64,000 bases of DNA from Blautia hansenii (GTDB lineage: Bacteria > Bacillota > Clostridia > Lachnospirales > Lachnospiraceae): contig NZ_JAAITA010000013.1 in NCBI RefSeq assembly GCF_013304445.1, positions 24,949 through 88,948 of the forward strand, given 5' to 3'. The notes under the pieces are model-generated. The model saw nothing but the letters and a program-made list of their open reading frames with translations. It was not told the origin of the DNA and searched no databases. Both the position numbers and the translations under genes were made by a program. Shown in pieces: positions 53,277-62,499 of the stretch (position 1 is its first letter; every line of letters starts with the position of its first letter).

Positions 53277-54326
53277 TCAATCTAAAGGTTTGTAGGCCTC
53301 CATACCCCAGCCGCTGAAATCACTCATGCCATTGTACACAGCCAGTCCCGTATCCAGAAGGGGGAAGAGATTCAAAGCTCCGGTGCCTTCGCCCAGACAC
53401 ATATCGCAGTGCAGAGGTGCTTCCTTTCCAAGAGCTTCCAAAAGCAGGGAGCCTGCCGGTTCTTTGGATACATGGGAAGCCAGCATATATTCTTTTGCAA
53501 GAGGACAGATTGCTGCCGCTGCCAACGCTGCGGTAGCTGAAATTACACCGTCAATGATCACCGGCATCTGTAAGGCTGCACCGCCTAAAAACAGACCTGC
53601 AATGGCAGCAATATCAAAGCCGCCTACCTTTGACAGTACATCTAAGGCATCCTCTTTATCCGGCTTATGCAGGGCAATGGCGTCCTTGATAACCTGGATT
53701 TTTTTATGAAATCCCTGTGTGGAAAGTCCTGCGCCGCGTCCGGTCATAGTTTCCACCGGAAGGTCCAAAAGCACAGACGCAACAGCGCTGCTGGTGGTTG
53801 TATTTCCAATTCCCATCTCTCCTGTGGCAATGATATCATAACCTTTTTCTTTCATCATTTCCGCAATTTCGATACCTGTTTCCACAGCCTGGACAGCCTG
53901 TTCTCTGGTCATAGCAGGCTCTTTTGCCATATTTTTTGTGCCGTATGCGATTTTGCGGTTCAGGATACTAACCTCTGAAGCCACTCCCACATCTACAGGA
54001 AAAATATCACAGCCTACACTTTTACACATAATGCTGGAGGCCGCCTTTGTCTGAAGAAAATTCTCTGCCACCAGAGCTGTAATCTCCTGTCCGGTCTGGG
54101 TAACACCTTCCTCTACCACACCGTTATCTGCACACATGGGAACCAGCACTCTTCTGGGTTTCTGCACATCCGGGCTGCCTGTAATACCGGCAATCTGTAC
54201 TACCATATCTTCCAGCTTTCCAAGACTGTGAAGGGGATGTGCAATGCTGTCCCAACGCTTTTGGGTATACACTATAGCCTCTTGATTCAACGGCTTAATT
54301 TTTTCGATAGTCTCCTGTAAATTCAT
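53277..54326 (-). CDS. cobT: Nicotinate-nucleotide-dimethylbenzimidazole phosphoribosyltransferase
   Basis: 349 residues from the ATG at 54326; the frame upstream is an artefact of overlap with cbiA. It activates the lower-ligand base to its alpha-riboside phosphate. Key segments are PLHSLGKLEDMVVQIAGI, ADNGVVEEGVTQTGQE, ATGEMGIGNTTTSSAV, GRGAGLSTQGFHKK and the catalytic-Glu loop CLGEGTGALNLFPLLD. No bza genes for benzimidazole synthesis are in the window, so the base is taken up or made elsewhere. Confidence 0.95.
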   Translation of the reverse strand: MNLQETIEKIKPLNQEAIVYTQKRWDSIAHPLHSLGKLEDMVVQIAGITGSPDVQKPRRVLVPMCADNGVVEEGVTQTGQEITALVAENFLQTKAASSIMCKSVGCDIFPVDVGVASEVSILNRKIAYGTKNMAKEPAMTREQAVQAVETGIEIAEMMKEKGYDIIATGEMGIGNTTTSSAVASVLLDLPVETMTGRGAGLSTQGFHKKIQVIKDAIALHKPDKEDALDVLSKVGGFDIAAIAGLFLGGAALQMPVIIDGVISATAALAAAAICPLAKEYMLASHVSKEPAGSLLLEALGKEAPLHCDMCLGEGTGALNLFPLLDTGLAVYNGMSDFSGWGMEAYKPLD

Positions 54327-54327
54327 T

Positions 54328-55725
54328 TTATAAACCTTCTTTCTTATGTTTTCTGTAGGCTCTGCAGCAATCCGTAAAAGCCATAGGAAGCCGGGGATTT
54401 CCGTAATAATAAAAGTGAGGAAAGCCTGCCAGCATAGTATCTGTAACATGCAGGCAGTCCCAGCCTCTGCTGCTCTCCGGTTTTGCAGCATAACAGTCTG
54501 TACCGCAGTTTGTAGAATCAAAATAGTGAAATTCATGGGCCGGGCAGCTGCCTGTATCGGTTCCGAACAGCTTCCCGTTTTTGCTGTTCACCTGAATGTA
54601 TCCGAAACGGGATAACCGGGGAGTGCGATAGGACTTTCCGGTTATGTGCCCAATGCCTTTACAGAAATTTCCTTCCATATCTTCAAAGGTATCGTGCAGA
54701 TACATAAAGCCTCCGCACTCTGCCAAAAGAGGCAGTCCCTGCTGCAGTTTTTTCCGAATTTCCAGCCGTAAAGTTTCGTTTTCTTCCAGTTTCTTTCCAA
54801 AAAGCTCCGGATAGCCGCCGCAGAGCAGCAGCCCGTCCAAATCATTTGGAAGATGCTCCTCATGCAAAGGAGAAAAATAACAGATTTTTGCTCCCATTTT
54901 TTCCAGAATCCGAAGATTGTCGGCATATAAAAAGCAGAACGCCTCATCTTTGGAAACCCCGATACGCACCGGAGATTTCTCTTGTTTCATATTGGATTTT
55001 ATTAAAAAATCCGGCGTTTTCACTTCCAAATCCGGGGCTGATTTCCCCAGTCGAAGCAGCCCGTCAAGGTCTACAGTATCTTCCAGAACAGCGGCAAGAC
55101 GGTTCAGTTTTTCCCGAAGTTCCCCTATCTCATCCGGCAATACCAATCCCAAATGACGGCTCTTTAAATCACATTCTTCCACTGGGGGAATATAGCCGTA
55201 CACCGAAATAGAAAGTTGGTCTTCTATCAGTTTTTTCACTCTGGGATACAGCATGGGGGACATCTGATTTAAAAGAACGCCTTCTATCCCACTGTCCTTC
55301 TGATATTTTACAAACCCTTCGATATACGGCAGAATAGAAACACTCATGCCTTTGCAATTTACCAGTAATACGACAGGGGTCTTTGTCACCTTTGCCAAAT
55401 CATAAGCGCTGGCTTTTGTGGTTGTGCCTCCCACTCCATCATAATATCCCATGACCCCTTCCATTACAGAAATCTCACATCCTCTGCTGTTTTCCTCCAG
55501 CAGATAGCGGGTGGTTTCCTCCTCTGTAAAAAAAGTATCCAGATTCGCTGAGGCAGTTCCTATCACTTTGGCGTGGAACATGGGGTCAATATAATCCGGG
55601 CCGCACTTAAAAGAGGCCACAGAAAGCCCTCTGTTCTTAAAAGCCTGAAGAATTCCGCAGGTTACCAGTGTTTTTCCGCTGCCGCTGGCCCCTGCAGTGA
55701 TTAAAAAACGAGGTATGTTCTTCAT
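54328..55725 (-). CDS. cbiA: Cobyrinate a,c-diamide synthase
   Basis: 465 residues from the ATG at 55725, which gives the family start MKNIPRFLITAGASGSGKTL; the longer frame overlaps cbiJET in another frame. The N-terminal ATPase domain is followed by a class I glutamine amidotransferase (LLAECGGFMYLHD, catalytic Cys). It amidates the a and c side chains. The stop is one base from cobT. Confidence 0.95.
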   Translation of the reverse strand: MKNIPRFLITAGASGSGKTLVTCGILQAFKNRGLSVASFKCGPDYIDPMFHAKVIGTASANLDTFFTEEETTRYLLEENSRGCEISVMEGVMGYYDGVGGTTTKASAYDLAKVTKTPVVLLVNCKGMSVSILPYIEGFVKYQKDSGIEGVLLNQMSPMLYPRVKKLIEDQLSISVYGYIPPVEECDLKSRHLGLVLPDEIGELREKLNRLAAVLEDTVDLDGLLRLGKSAPDLEVKTPDFLIKSNMKQEKSPVRIGVSKDEAFCFLYADNLRILEKMGAKICYFSPLHEEHLPNDLDGLLLCGGYPELFGKKLEENETLRLEIRKKLQQGLPLLAECGGFMYLHDTFEDMEGNFCKGIGHITGKSYRTPRLSRFGYIQVNSKNGKLFGTDTGSCPAHEFHYFDSTNCGTDCYAAKPESSRGWDCLHVTDTMLAGFPHFYYYGNPRLPMAFTDCCRAYRKHKKEGL

Positions 55726-55739
55726 AAACGTTTCCTCTC

Positions 55740-57719
55740 TTATTCTAAAGCGCCAATTCCGGTACAGGAAATAATATAAATAGGATTTTCTCCCATCATC
55801 ATATGGTAACTGGCCACACTTTTTGCCTTGCTTGCCGCAATCTGTACAATCTCTGTATCCGTAAGCGGCAGCTCCTTTAAGCACTGTAAGGCTTCGGAAA
55901 GTGTCTCCAGTGCAATGCAGTTTATGACAATCCGCACACAAGGATTTTTTTTCAGAAGCAGACGGATAATCTCCTTCATATTTCCCGAAGAACCGCCGAT
56001 AAACGCATGGGTACAAGGTTCCAAATCTTCCATGGCTTCCGGGGCCATACCTTCTATAATTTCCAGATTTCCCACACCGAATTTTGCTTTGTTTTTCTTT
56101 AAAACCTCTACGGCAAGAGGTTTCTTTTCTATGGCGTAGACCTTTCCCGAAAAGACCCGCACCGCCATTTCTATAGACACCGAACCAGTTCCTGCACCTA
56201 TGTCATAGCAGACAGAATCTTCATATAAGCGCAGCTTGGAAAGCGATACAGTACGCACTTCTTCCTTTGTCATGGGAACCTTATCCCGCAAAAATGCACT
56301 GTCTGAAATGCCATGGGTGACAGGAAGTTTTTCATAATCGGAATTTTCCACATAGACTACGCTCAGAGAATCTGCTTCATATCCCAGGAAATCCTCCGGC
56401 CCTCCCTGTCTGATTTTTTCATCCTCATAGGACAGTCTTTCTCCGGTATACATACGGACATTTTTCAGCCCTGACGCTATTAGCTTTTCTGCCAGTTCGG
56501 CAATCCCATCTGAGGTTCCCAGAATGGAAAATACCTTTTCGTGACGGCGGATAAGCCCCACAAGTTCTGTATGTTTTCCATGGACACTGGTAAGTATAGT
56601 ATCGTCCCAGGTCTTTTGGATACGGCTCATGAAGTATACCGGAGAAGAAATTCCGCATACCACTTTTACCTGATTTCCCAACACCTGCAGAAGCTTTCTG
56701 GCGCCGCTGTAGAATCCGGTGTCTCCGGATAAGACAATGGCAATCTTCTCGTATTCGGGATGAAGACGGATATAATTTCCAATCTTTTCACTGTCATATT
56801 CCACATACACATCCTGTCCTCTTCCGACACAGGACTGCACCATACGTCTGGCTCCAATCAGCAAATCCGCTCCCCGGACAGCCTCTGCAGCTTCTCTGGT
56901 ACGGCTTTTTTCACTTCCCATTCCAATCCCAACCAGAGTAATTTCTGCCTGAGAGGAAAGCGAAAATCTCTCACACAGCAGCCTTTTACACTGTATAAGA
57001 GAAATCCCTTCTTCTTTTAACGGTCTGCCAATCATCACCGGTATACAGCCGCAGCTTCTGGCAGCCTCTATCTTTTCCTGAAAGCCTCCGGTGCTGCCCG
57101 ACATCTTCGTTACCAGATATTTACAGTCCAGCTGCCGAAGCATAGCTGCATTTAATTCCATGGAAAACGGTCCCTGCATACAGATAAGATTCCTGCCCTC
57201 AAAGCCTAGTGCTGCACACTGCTGCGCTACATTGGGAAGGGATAAAACCCGCAGAAATACCCGCTTTTTATAATCTGAAAGCGCCGTATATTTCTCCGCC
57301 TCTTTACTTCCTGTTGTCACCAGAATATTCCCTTTTGTATGTTCCAGAAGTGTAACGGCTTCCTCTACACTGCCCGCATAAAGGCTTTCTGTTTCCATGT
57401 TCTCTGCAGTATTTTCTCTTAGCACTCTCACATAAGGAGAGCCTGTTTGTTCACAGGCTTTTCTTATATTTTCTGTCACTTCTGCGGCATAGGGATGGGT
57501 GGCATCCAATACCAAAGGACTGCCCTTTTCCCTCATCAGCGATTCCATCTCCGGCTCTGAAAGGCGGTTATGGGAAACATCTAATGTATCGGAAGCGGGC
57601 AAAAGCTGCTCTCCATACTCCGTGGCTACGCAAATGAGCGCGGAAATCTTTCTTCGATTCAGAAATTCTGCTATCTGCCGGCCTTCTGTTGTCCCGGCAA
57701 AAATAATGACTTTACACAT
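55740..57719 (-). CDS. cbiJET: Triple fusion: precorrin-6A reductase, precorrin-6B methyltransferase and decarboxylase (CbiJ-CbiE-CbiT)
   Basis: 659 residues. Residues 1-255 are the CbiJ/CobK reductase (IIFAGTTEGRQIAEFL, DATHPYAAEVTENI, VTKMSGSTGGFQEKI). Residues 258-455 are the CbiE methyltransferase (ITLVGIGMGSEKSRTREA, VLSGDTGFYSGARKLL). Residues 470-659 are CbiT (YDIGAGTGSVSIEMAV, AFIGGSSGNMKEII). Together they reduce cobalt-precorrin-6A and methylate C5 and C15 with loss of the C12 acetate carboxyl. CbiE-CbiT (CobL) fusion is well known; the reductase in front makes three steps in one chain. It overlaps cbiH by eight bases. Confidence 0.93.
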   Translation of the reverse strand: MCKVIIFAGTTEGRQIAEFLNRRKISALICVATEYGEQLLPASDTLDVSHNRLSEPEMESLMREKGSPLVLDATHPYAAEVTENIRKACEQTGSPYVRVLRENTAENMETESLYAGSVEEAVTLLEHTKGNILVTTGSKEAEKYTALSDYKKRVFLRVLSLPNVAQQCAALGFEGRNLICMQGPFSMELNAAMLRQLDCKYLVTKMSGSTGGFQEKIEAARSCGCIPVMIGRPLKEEGISLIQCKRLLCERFSLSSQAEITLVGIGMGSEKSRTREAAEAVRGADLLIGARRMVQSCVGRGQDVYVEYDSEKIGNYIRLHPEYEKIAIVLSGDTGFYSGARKLLQVLGNQVKVVCGISSPVYFMSRIQKTWDDTILTSVHGKHTELVGLIRRHEKVFSILGTSDGIAELAEKLIASGLKNVRMYTGERLSYEDEKIRQGGPEDFLGYEADSLSVVYVENSDYEKLPVTHGISDSAFLRDKVPMTKEEVRTVSLSKLRLYEDSVCYDIGAGTGSVSIEMAVRVFSGKVYAIEKKPLAVEVLKKNKAKFGVGNLEIIEGMAPEAMEDLEPCTHAFIGGSSGNMKEIIRLLLKKNPCVRIVINCIALETLSEALQCLKELPLTDTEIVQIAASKAKSVASYHMMMGENPIYIISCTGIGALE

Positions 57720-58443
57720 TTTTGTAGCCTCTCGGTGTTACCATTTTTCCATTGATTTCTTTTGTCTGGGAGTTTCCTACAAACACCGTGGTAAACATAT
57801 CCACTCCGGTATTTTTCAGCTCTTCCAGTGTCATGACCTGCATACTTTCCCCTTCCCGTCCAATGTTTCCTACAATTCCGCAAACAGTATCGGGAGACTT
57901 ATACTTCATCATTAATGTACAGGCTTTTTCCAGATAATCGTGCCGTTTTTTGCTGGAAGGATTGTACAGGCAAATCACAAAATCCGCCTGGGATGCTCCC
58001 AGCAGACGGGCCTCAATTTTCTCCCATGGAGTGAGCAAATCGCTTAAACTAATCAGGCAGAAATCATGAATCAGCGGCGCTCCAAGAACAGCCGCTCCCC
58101 CTGTAGCTGCAGTGACACCCGGAATAATTTCCAGTTCTACCTCCGGATATTTGACTCCCACTTCGTACATCAGACCGGACATGCCGTACACACCTGCATC
58201 TCCGCTGCAAATCATGGAAACCGTCTTTCCTTTCATGGCTTCTTCAAAGGCCAGAACACAGCGGTCTACCTCTTTTTTCATCGGTGTTGTCATAAATTCT
58301 TTTCCCGGAAAATGGTTTCTTACCAAGTCTACATACACGGTATATCCAATAATCACATCACTTTTCTGCAAAGCCTGTGAGGCTTCAATAGTCATTTTTT
58401 CATAGGCACCGGGCCCGATACCTACCACATATAATTTATTCAA
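57712..58443 (-). CDS. cbiH: Cobalt-precorrin-3 C17-methyltransferase
   Basis: 243 residues starting at a TTG (58443), with GGAG eight bases upstream and the start overlapping the cbiG stop. SAM methyltransferase: LYVVGIGPGAYEKMTIEA, SMICSGDAGVYGMSGLMYE, VICLYNPSSKKRHDYLEKA, GNIGREGESMQVMTLEEL. It methylates C17 and contracts the ring. Confidence 0.94.
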   Translation of the reverse strand: MNKLYVVGIGPGAYEKMTIEASQALQKSDVIIGYTVYVDLVRNHFPGKEFMTTPMKKEVDRCVLAFEEAMKGKTVSMICSGDAGVYGMSGLMYEVGVKYPEVELEIIPGVTAATGGAAVLGAPLIHDFCLISLSDLLTPWEKIEARLLGASQADFVICLYNPSSKKRHDYLEKACTLMMKYKSPDTVCGIVGNIGREGESMQVMTLEELKNTGVDMFTTVFVGNSQTKEINGKMVTPRGYKNV

Positions 58444-59554
58444 AATTCACACTCCATTTCTTCATCGCAAGGGCTACAGTCACGCCGTCCTGTGCATATT
58501 TTCTCTGTATCAGTCTTCCTTTTCCCTCTCTGCTGCTGCCAAGAAGAGCCGCTCTTTCACACACATTATCCACACCTGTTGTCTCTTTTACAAAATCAGA
58601 CTGGGCATATGTGCCTTCTACTTCCTGTAGTTCCTCGGCCGTGTAGGTAATAAAAGGAAGGTTTCGTTCCTGACAGTATTCCAAAATCCCCTGTTCTTCT
58701 TTCTTTAAATCAATGCTGGTTACCTGTTCCATAGCCACAGAAGGAATCAGCAGTTCGTCACAGGCTCTGCGGATTACATTTTCCACTGTTCCCTTTGGGG
58801 TTTCCTTTTTACAGCCTACTCCTGTGGTAACCACCCTGGGTATCAAATAAAGAGTGTGTACAAAAGGATGTTCCAAATAGCCAGAGGTAACGCAAATACC
58901 AAGCTCCGGCTTTTCTTCTTCCTCTTCTCCACACAGCTTCAGCTCTGCAGGAAGTTCCCCAATCCACGGAAAGTCACTGGCAAATCCCACCTGTTTTCCG
59001 GCCAGTACAGCGGCAGAAATTTCTTTTGCCAGCACCATATCTGAGATATAGCAACCATTCTTTTTTGCAAAGATATCCACTGCAAATTTATCATTTAAGT
59101 CCGTAGCCGTTGTGACTACCGGCTGGGCATGCACAATCTCACCAACCTCTTCTGCCAGTTCATTGGCTCCTCCCAGATGCCCGGACAAAAGGGAAATGGA
59201 AAAACGTCCCTGTTCGTCTACCACCACCACAGCCGGATCCATCTTTTTACTTTTTACAAAAGGAGCAATGCTGCGCACAGCTATGCCGCAGGCCCCCACA
59301 AACACAATGGCATCACTGTCCTGAAAACGCTGTCCGGTCCACTCGTGGATGGATTCATCCACCGGTTTTGCAAACTGTTTTACGTTTCTGAAATCTCTGG
59401 ATTCTTCATCCAGCTGGGACTCATCCAGCACCTTTTTAGTATACTTGCTTTTCGTATAAGATGTCACTTCATAAGAACGTTCTTTTAATACCCAGTACAG
59501 CATTTCACTCAGCCGGTATCCGGACTGGCTGAAGCTGATAATTGATATTTTCAT
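58436..59554 (-). CDS. cbiG: Cobalt-precorrin-5A hydrolase
   Basis: 372 residues. The N-terminal domain contains SISLLSGHLGGANELAEEVG; the C-terminal domain has TTGVGCKKETPKGTVENV and IPSVAMEQVTSIDLKKEEQ. It opens the delta-lactone and releases acetaldehyde. The 37-base gap to cbiF upstream is the longest inside this stretch of the operon. Confidence 0.94.
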   Translation of the reverse strand: MKISIISFSQSGYRLSEMLYWVLKERSYEVTSYTKSKYTKKVLDESQLDEESRDFRNVKQFAKPVDESIHEWTGQRFQDSDAIVFVGACGIAVRSIAPFVKSKKMDPAVVVVDEQGRFSISLLSGHLGGANELAEEVGEIVHAQPVVTTATDLNDKFAVDIFAKKNGCYISDMVLAKEISAAVLAGKQVGFASDFPWIGELPAELKLCGEEEEEKPELGICVTSGYLEHPFVHTLYLIPRVVTTGVGCKKETPKGTVENVIRRACDELLIPSVAMEQVTSIDLKKEEQGILEYCQERNLPFITYTAEELQEVEGTYAQSDFVKETTGVDNVCERAALLGSSREGKGRLIQRKYAQDGVTVALAMKKWSVNFE

Positions 59555-59591
59555 AATCTACCTCCATAGTTCTTGGGCAAGATTTTGTGTC

Positions 59592-60356
59592 TTATAACGG
59601 GGAATTTCCTTCTCTGAATTCTGTAGTAAATTCCGGGTCATACAGCTTGGAACGGTCATAAGAATGATGGGCCACCACATCGCCGATAATCATAAGAGCC
59701 GTCTTCGTAATATGATTTTCCCTGGCTGTCTGCGCAAGGGTGTCCACCGTGCACACGAAAGATTTTTCATCCTCCCAGGTGGCTTTATAGACAATAGCAG
59801 CCGGTGTATCCGGACGGTATCCTCCCTCTATCAGTCTCCTGGAGAGTTCTTCCAGCATACCCGTACTTAAAAATACAACCATGGTAGCCTGATGAGCAGC
59901 AAAGGATTCGATGCTCTCTTTTGGCGGTACCGGCGTCCTTCCAGCCATTCTTGTAATGATAACGCTCTGAGATACATTGGGAAGTGTATATTCCAAATCC
60001 AGGGCAGAAGCCGCACCGCAGAAAGAACTGACTCCCGGACAGTAATCATAGGAAATTCCTTTTTCATCCAAAACATCCATCTGCTCCCGAATAGCCCCGT
60101 AAAGACAGGGGTCTCCTGTGTGAAGACGCACAGTCATTTTCTCCTCTTTTTCTGCCTGAAACATAACCTCCAGCACTTCTTCCAGCGTCATTTTCGCGCT
60201 GTTATAAATTGCACAGCCCTCTTTTGCGTATTCCAAAAGCTGAGGATTTACCAGAGAACCGGCGTAAATGACCACATCTGCTTCCTCCAGAAATTTCTTT
60301 CCTCTAAGTGTAATCAAATCTGCAGCTCCACTTCCTGCACCCACAAAATGTATCAT
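59592..60356 (-). CDS. cbiF: Cobalt-precorrin-4 C11-methyltransferase
   Basis: 254 residues: IHFVGAGSGAADLITLRG, VRLHTGDPCLYGAIREQMD, the substrate-binding PGVSSFCGAASALDLEYTLP and TAIVYKATW-like C-terminal segment. It methylates C11, giving cobalt-precorrin-5A. Confidence 0.95.
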   Translation of the reverse strand: MIHFVGAGSGAADLITLRGKKFLEEADVVIYAGSLVNPQLLEYAKEGCAIYNSAKMTLEEVLEVMFQAEKEEKMTVRLHTGDPCLYGAIREQMDVLDEKGISYDYCPGVSSFCGAASALDLEYTLPNVSQSVIITRMAGRTPVPPKESIESFAAHQATMVVFLSTGMLEELSRRLIEGGYRPDTPAAIVYKATWEDEKSFVCTVDTLAQTARENHITKTALMIIGDVVAHHSYDRSKLYDPEFTTEFREGNSPL

Positions 60357-60360
60357 GTTT

Positions 60361-61056
60361 TCACCCCTTTTCCTTCACAATAATCAGTGAATAATAACCT
60401 GCCGCATCGGGTATTTCCTCTGCAGTCTCATATATTTTTTCTGTTTCCATTCCGCAGTTTTCAATCATAACCGCAGACTGTCCGCTGTTTAAAATACTCT
60501 CTTTTACCTGTTTTAATTTTCTGCCTGTTTTCATCAGAACTTTGGTTCCCGGAAGGGCCAGAATCTCATTCATTTCATCTGCTTTATAAGTAGCCGGAAT
60601 CACATGAAGCGGCTCTGCCATTTCTACAAGACTCCTGTTTAATCTGGCTGCTACTGCGCAAAAAGAAGTGATTCCGCTGACAATTTCCACCTCATATCCC
60701 CGGCTTAGAATCCGTTTATGGACGTACATATAGGTGGAATAAACCGTAGGATCTCCCAGCGTCAGAAATGCAACCTGTTTTCCCTCTTTTAAGCAGGCTT
60801 CTATGTCATCAGCTGCTTTCTCATGGTTTGCTTCCAATACAGCTTTATCCTTTGTCATAGGCATAGCTATGGGAATCAACGGTTTGCTATCCAGTTCTTT
60901 ATATACACCTTTTACAATCTGATAAGCCACGCTTTCCTGCACCTCATTTCCGGGAACAGCAATGACGTCACTTTCCTGTATTATCCGCAGAGCCTTTATG
61001 GTTAATAATTCCGGGTCTCCGGGTCCTACGCCCAGTCCCAATAATTTTCCATTCAT
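60361..61056 (-). CDS. cbiL: Cobalt-precorrin-2 C20-methyltransferase
   Basis: 231 residues: GLGVGPGDPELLTIKALRI, VAFLTLGDPTVYSTYMYVHK, VSGITSFCAVAARLNRSL and VLMKTGRKLKQVKE. It adds the C20 methyl group to cobalt-sirohydrochlorin, the first methylation after CbiK. The start overlaps the cbiD end by four bases. Confidence 0.95.
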   Translation of the reverse strand: MNGKLLGLGVGPGDPELLTIKALRIIQESDVIAVPGNEVQESVAYQIVKGVYKELDSKPLIPIAMPMTKDKAVLEANHEKAADDIEACLKEGKQVAFLTLGDPTVYSTYMYVHKRILSRGYEVEIVSGITSFCAVAARLNRSLVEMAEPLHVIPATYKADEMNEILALPGTKVLMKTGRKLKQVKESILNSGQSAVMIENCGMETEKIYETAEEIPDAAGYYSLIIVKEKG

Positions 61057-62249
61057 GTTTTTTTCTCCTTTTCTTCTGTCTTTTCTGTATAGCAGGGATA
61101 CTGCCGCCGCAGCAGTTCAGCCAGAGTTTTGGCTTCTTTTGTCTCTCCCAGATATCCGAATTCATTGGAAAACAATACCGCTTCTGTCTGCAGTCTTCCA
61201 TAGGTTCTATGATTCAGATAATAGCTGATTCGATCCATCAACTCTCCCATAACCGGCTCTAAAAGCCCTTCTTTTTGTATCACGGTAAGTCCTTCATCTG
61301 TGGTAATGGTATTCAGAATTTCTCTGGCCCCTTCCATGGAAATTCCGGCCCTTAGGGCGTTGGCGGCCAGTATTTCGGCTCTGCCATCCGCACAGCGGGA
61401 ATGGGTATTCATAATTCCTGCTGCTACCTTCACAAACTTTCCGATATGAGAGATAAAAAGAATCCCTTTTACCCCCATATCCACAGCCATATCCAGAGTT
61501 TCTCCCACATAATTGCTGCATTTCATATTCTCTGAAAAAGGCAGATTCATATGTTCTTTTATGTATGCTACACCATAATTTCCCGGGGTCACTAAAAGAT
61601 ATTCGGCTCCGTTTTCTACCTTTTGCCGCATCTCCACTTCAATGCTTTTGATAAGGGCTGCTTCACTCATAGGTTCAACAATTCCAGAAGTTCCAAGTAT
61701 AGAAATCCCCCCTTCAATCCCAAGCCGGGGATTAAAGGTTCTGGCAGCGGTCTGTTCTCCTTTTGGCACACTGATGGTTACCAGAAGACCGCCTTCGTAG
61801 TCTGCCTGGCTGCAGATTTCTTCCAAAGCCCTCTGTATCATGGCACGGGGAACTTTATTGATTGCTGCACTGCCTACTGGCTGTTCCAATCCTTTTTTCG
61901 TCACTCTTCCCACGCCAACGCCGCCGTCGATGATAATTTCTTTCCCGGAAATTTTCTCTACTTTGGCAAAAATTTTCAGCCCGTGGGTCACATCCGGGTC
62001 ATCTCCTGCGTCTTTTTCTACAGCACAGGAAACCCAGTTTTCTCCCCTGGTAATATCCAGAATCTTCAGGGATAGAAGAATTCCTTTGGGCGTCATCAGG
62101 CTTTCTGTTTCTTTGTATTTGTTTAAAAGAAGCATAAACGCCGCTGCCTTTGCAGCCCCTGCTGCGCAGGAGCCGGTGGTATAGCCATAGCGCATTTTTT
62201 TATTGTTTTTAATACTGTAGTACCCTTCCAGTCCCGTGGTTCCTGTCAT
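61053..62249 (-). CDS. cbiD: Cobalt-precorrin-5B C1-methyltransferase
   Basis: 398 residues: RYGYTTGSCAAGAAKAAAFM at the N-terminus, CAVEKDAGDDPDVTHG, GGVGVGRVTKKGLEQPVG, IEGGISILGTSGIVEPMSE and GVKGILFISHIGKFVKVAAG. First gene of the 17-gene operon, preceded by its riboswitch and terminator. Confidence 0.95.
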   Translation of the reverse strand: MTGTTGLEGYYSIKNNKKMRYGYTTGSCAAGAAKAAAFMLLLNKYKETESLMTPKGILLSLKILDITRGENWVSCAVEKDAGDDPDVTHGLKIFAKVEKISGKEIIIDGGVGVGRVTKKGLEQPVGSAAINKVPRAMIQRALEEICSQADYEGGLLVTISVPKGEQTAARTFNPRLGIEGGISILGTSGIVEPMSEAALIKSIEVEMRQKVENGAEYLLVTPGNYGVAYIKEHMNLPFSENMKCSNYVGETLDMAVDMGVKGILFISHIGKFVKVAAGIMNTHSRCADGRAEILAANALRAGISMEGAREILNTITTDEGLTVIQKEGLLEPVMGELMDRISYYLNHRTYGRLQTEAVLFSNEFGYLGETKEAKTLAELLRRQYPCYTEKTEEKEKKT

Positions 62250-62273
62250 AGTTTCCTCACTTCATTCCTGCCG

Positions 62274-62310
62274 AAAAAAACCGCTGTCCTGTCAAGACAA
62301 CGGCTTTTTC
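62274..62310 (-). terminator. Riboswitch-controlled terminator before cbiD
   Basis: On the minus strand AAAAAGCCGTTGTC pairs with GACAGCGGTTTTTTT around TTGACAG, giving a strong stem and U-tract 24 bases before the cbiD start. Confidence 0.85.
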
Positions 62311-62321
62311 TATTCATTATT

Positions 62322-62433
62322 CCTGGAAGTATCCGGTTGCCGCAGAATGCTTCCACTCCTTGAACATTTCATGTATCTGGCTTTACAGTAACGGACTTGC
62401 ACAGGAAATTCTCCTGTTTCCATGGAAATGTTC
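62322..62433 (-). ncRNA. Compact variant cobalamin riboswitch
   Basis: On the minus strand the aptamer is closed by a perfect 9-bp P1, GAACATTTC (62425-62433) with GAAATGTTC (62362-62370). The 54 bases within contain the cobalamin core in order: GGAAACAGGAGAA, TTTCCTGTGCAAGTCCG, TTACTGTAA and AGCCAGATAC. The large peripheral extension of classical B12 riboswitches is absent. Downstream, a hairpin closed by TGGAAG/CTTCCA (62324-62355) with loop bases AACCGGA could kiss the TCCGTT of the core. This fits the short AdoCbl-variant class; the assignment is from motif reading, not a model search. Confidence 0.75.
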
Positions 62434-62461
62434 AGCTTTTTTTCTATTTATAACCGTATTC

Positions 62462-62490
62462 ATTATATAATTTTCTACAATAAAAGTCAA
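62462..62490 (-). promoter_or_regulatory. Promoter of the cbiD operon
   Basis: On the minus strand TTGACT (62485-62490), a 17-base spacer and TATAAT (62462-62467), about 28 bases before the riboswitch. Confidence 0.8.
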
Positions 62491-62499
62491 CGCAAACCA

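Noticed and set aside
54327..54536. 70-residue N-terminal extension of CobT
   Set aside because: It overlaps cbiA in another frame; family alignment begins at the ATG at 54326.
55726..56016. 97-residue N-terminal extension of CbiA
   Set aside because: It overlaps the cbiJET gene and has a shadow-frame Cys/Tyr-rich composition; CbiA begins at MKNIPRF.
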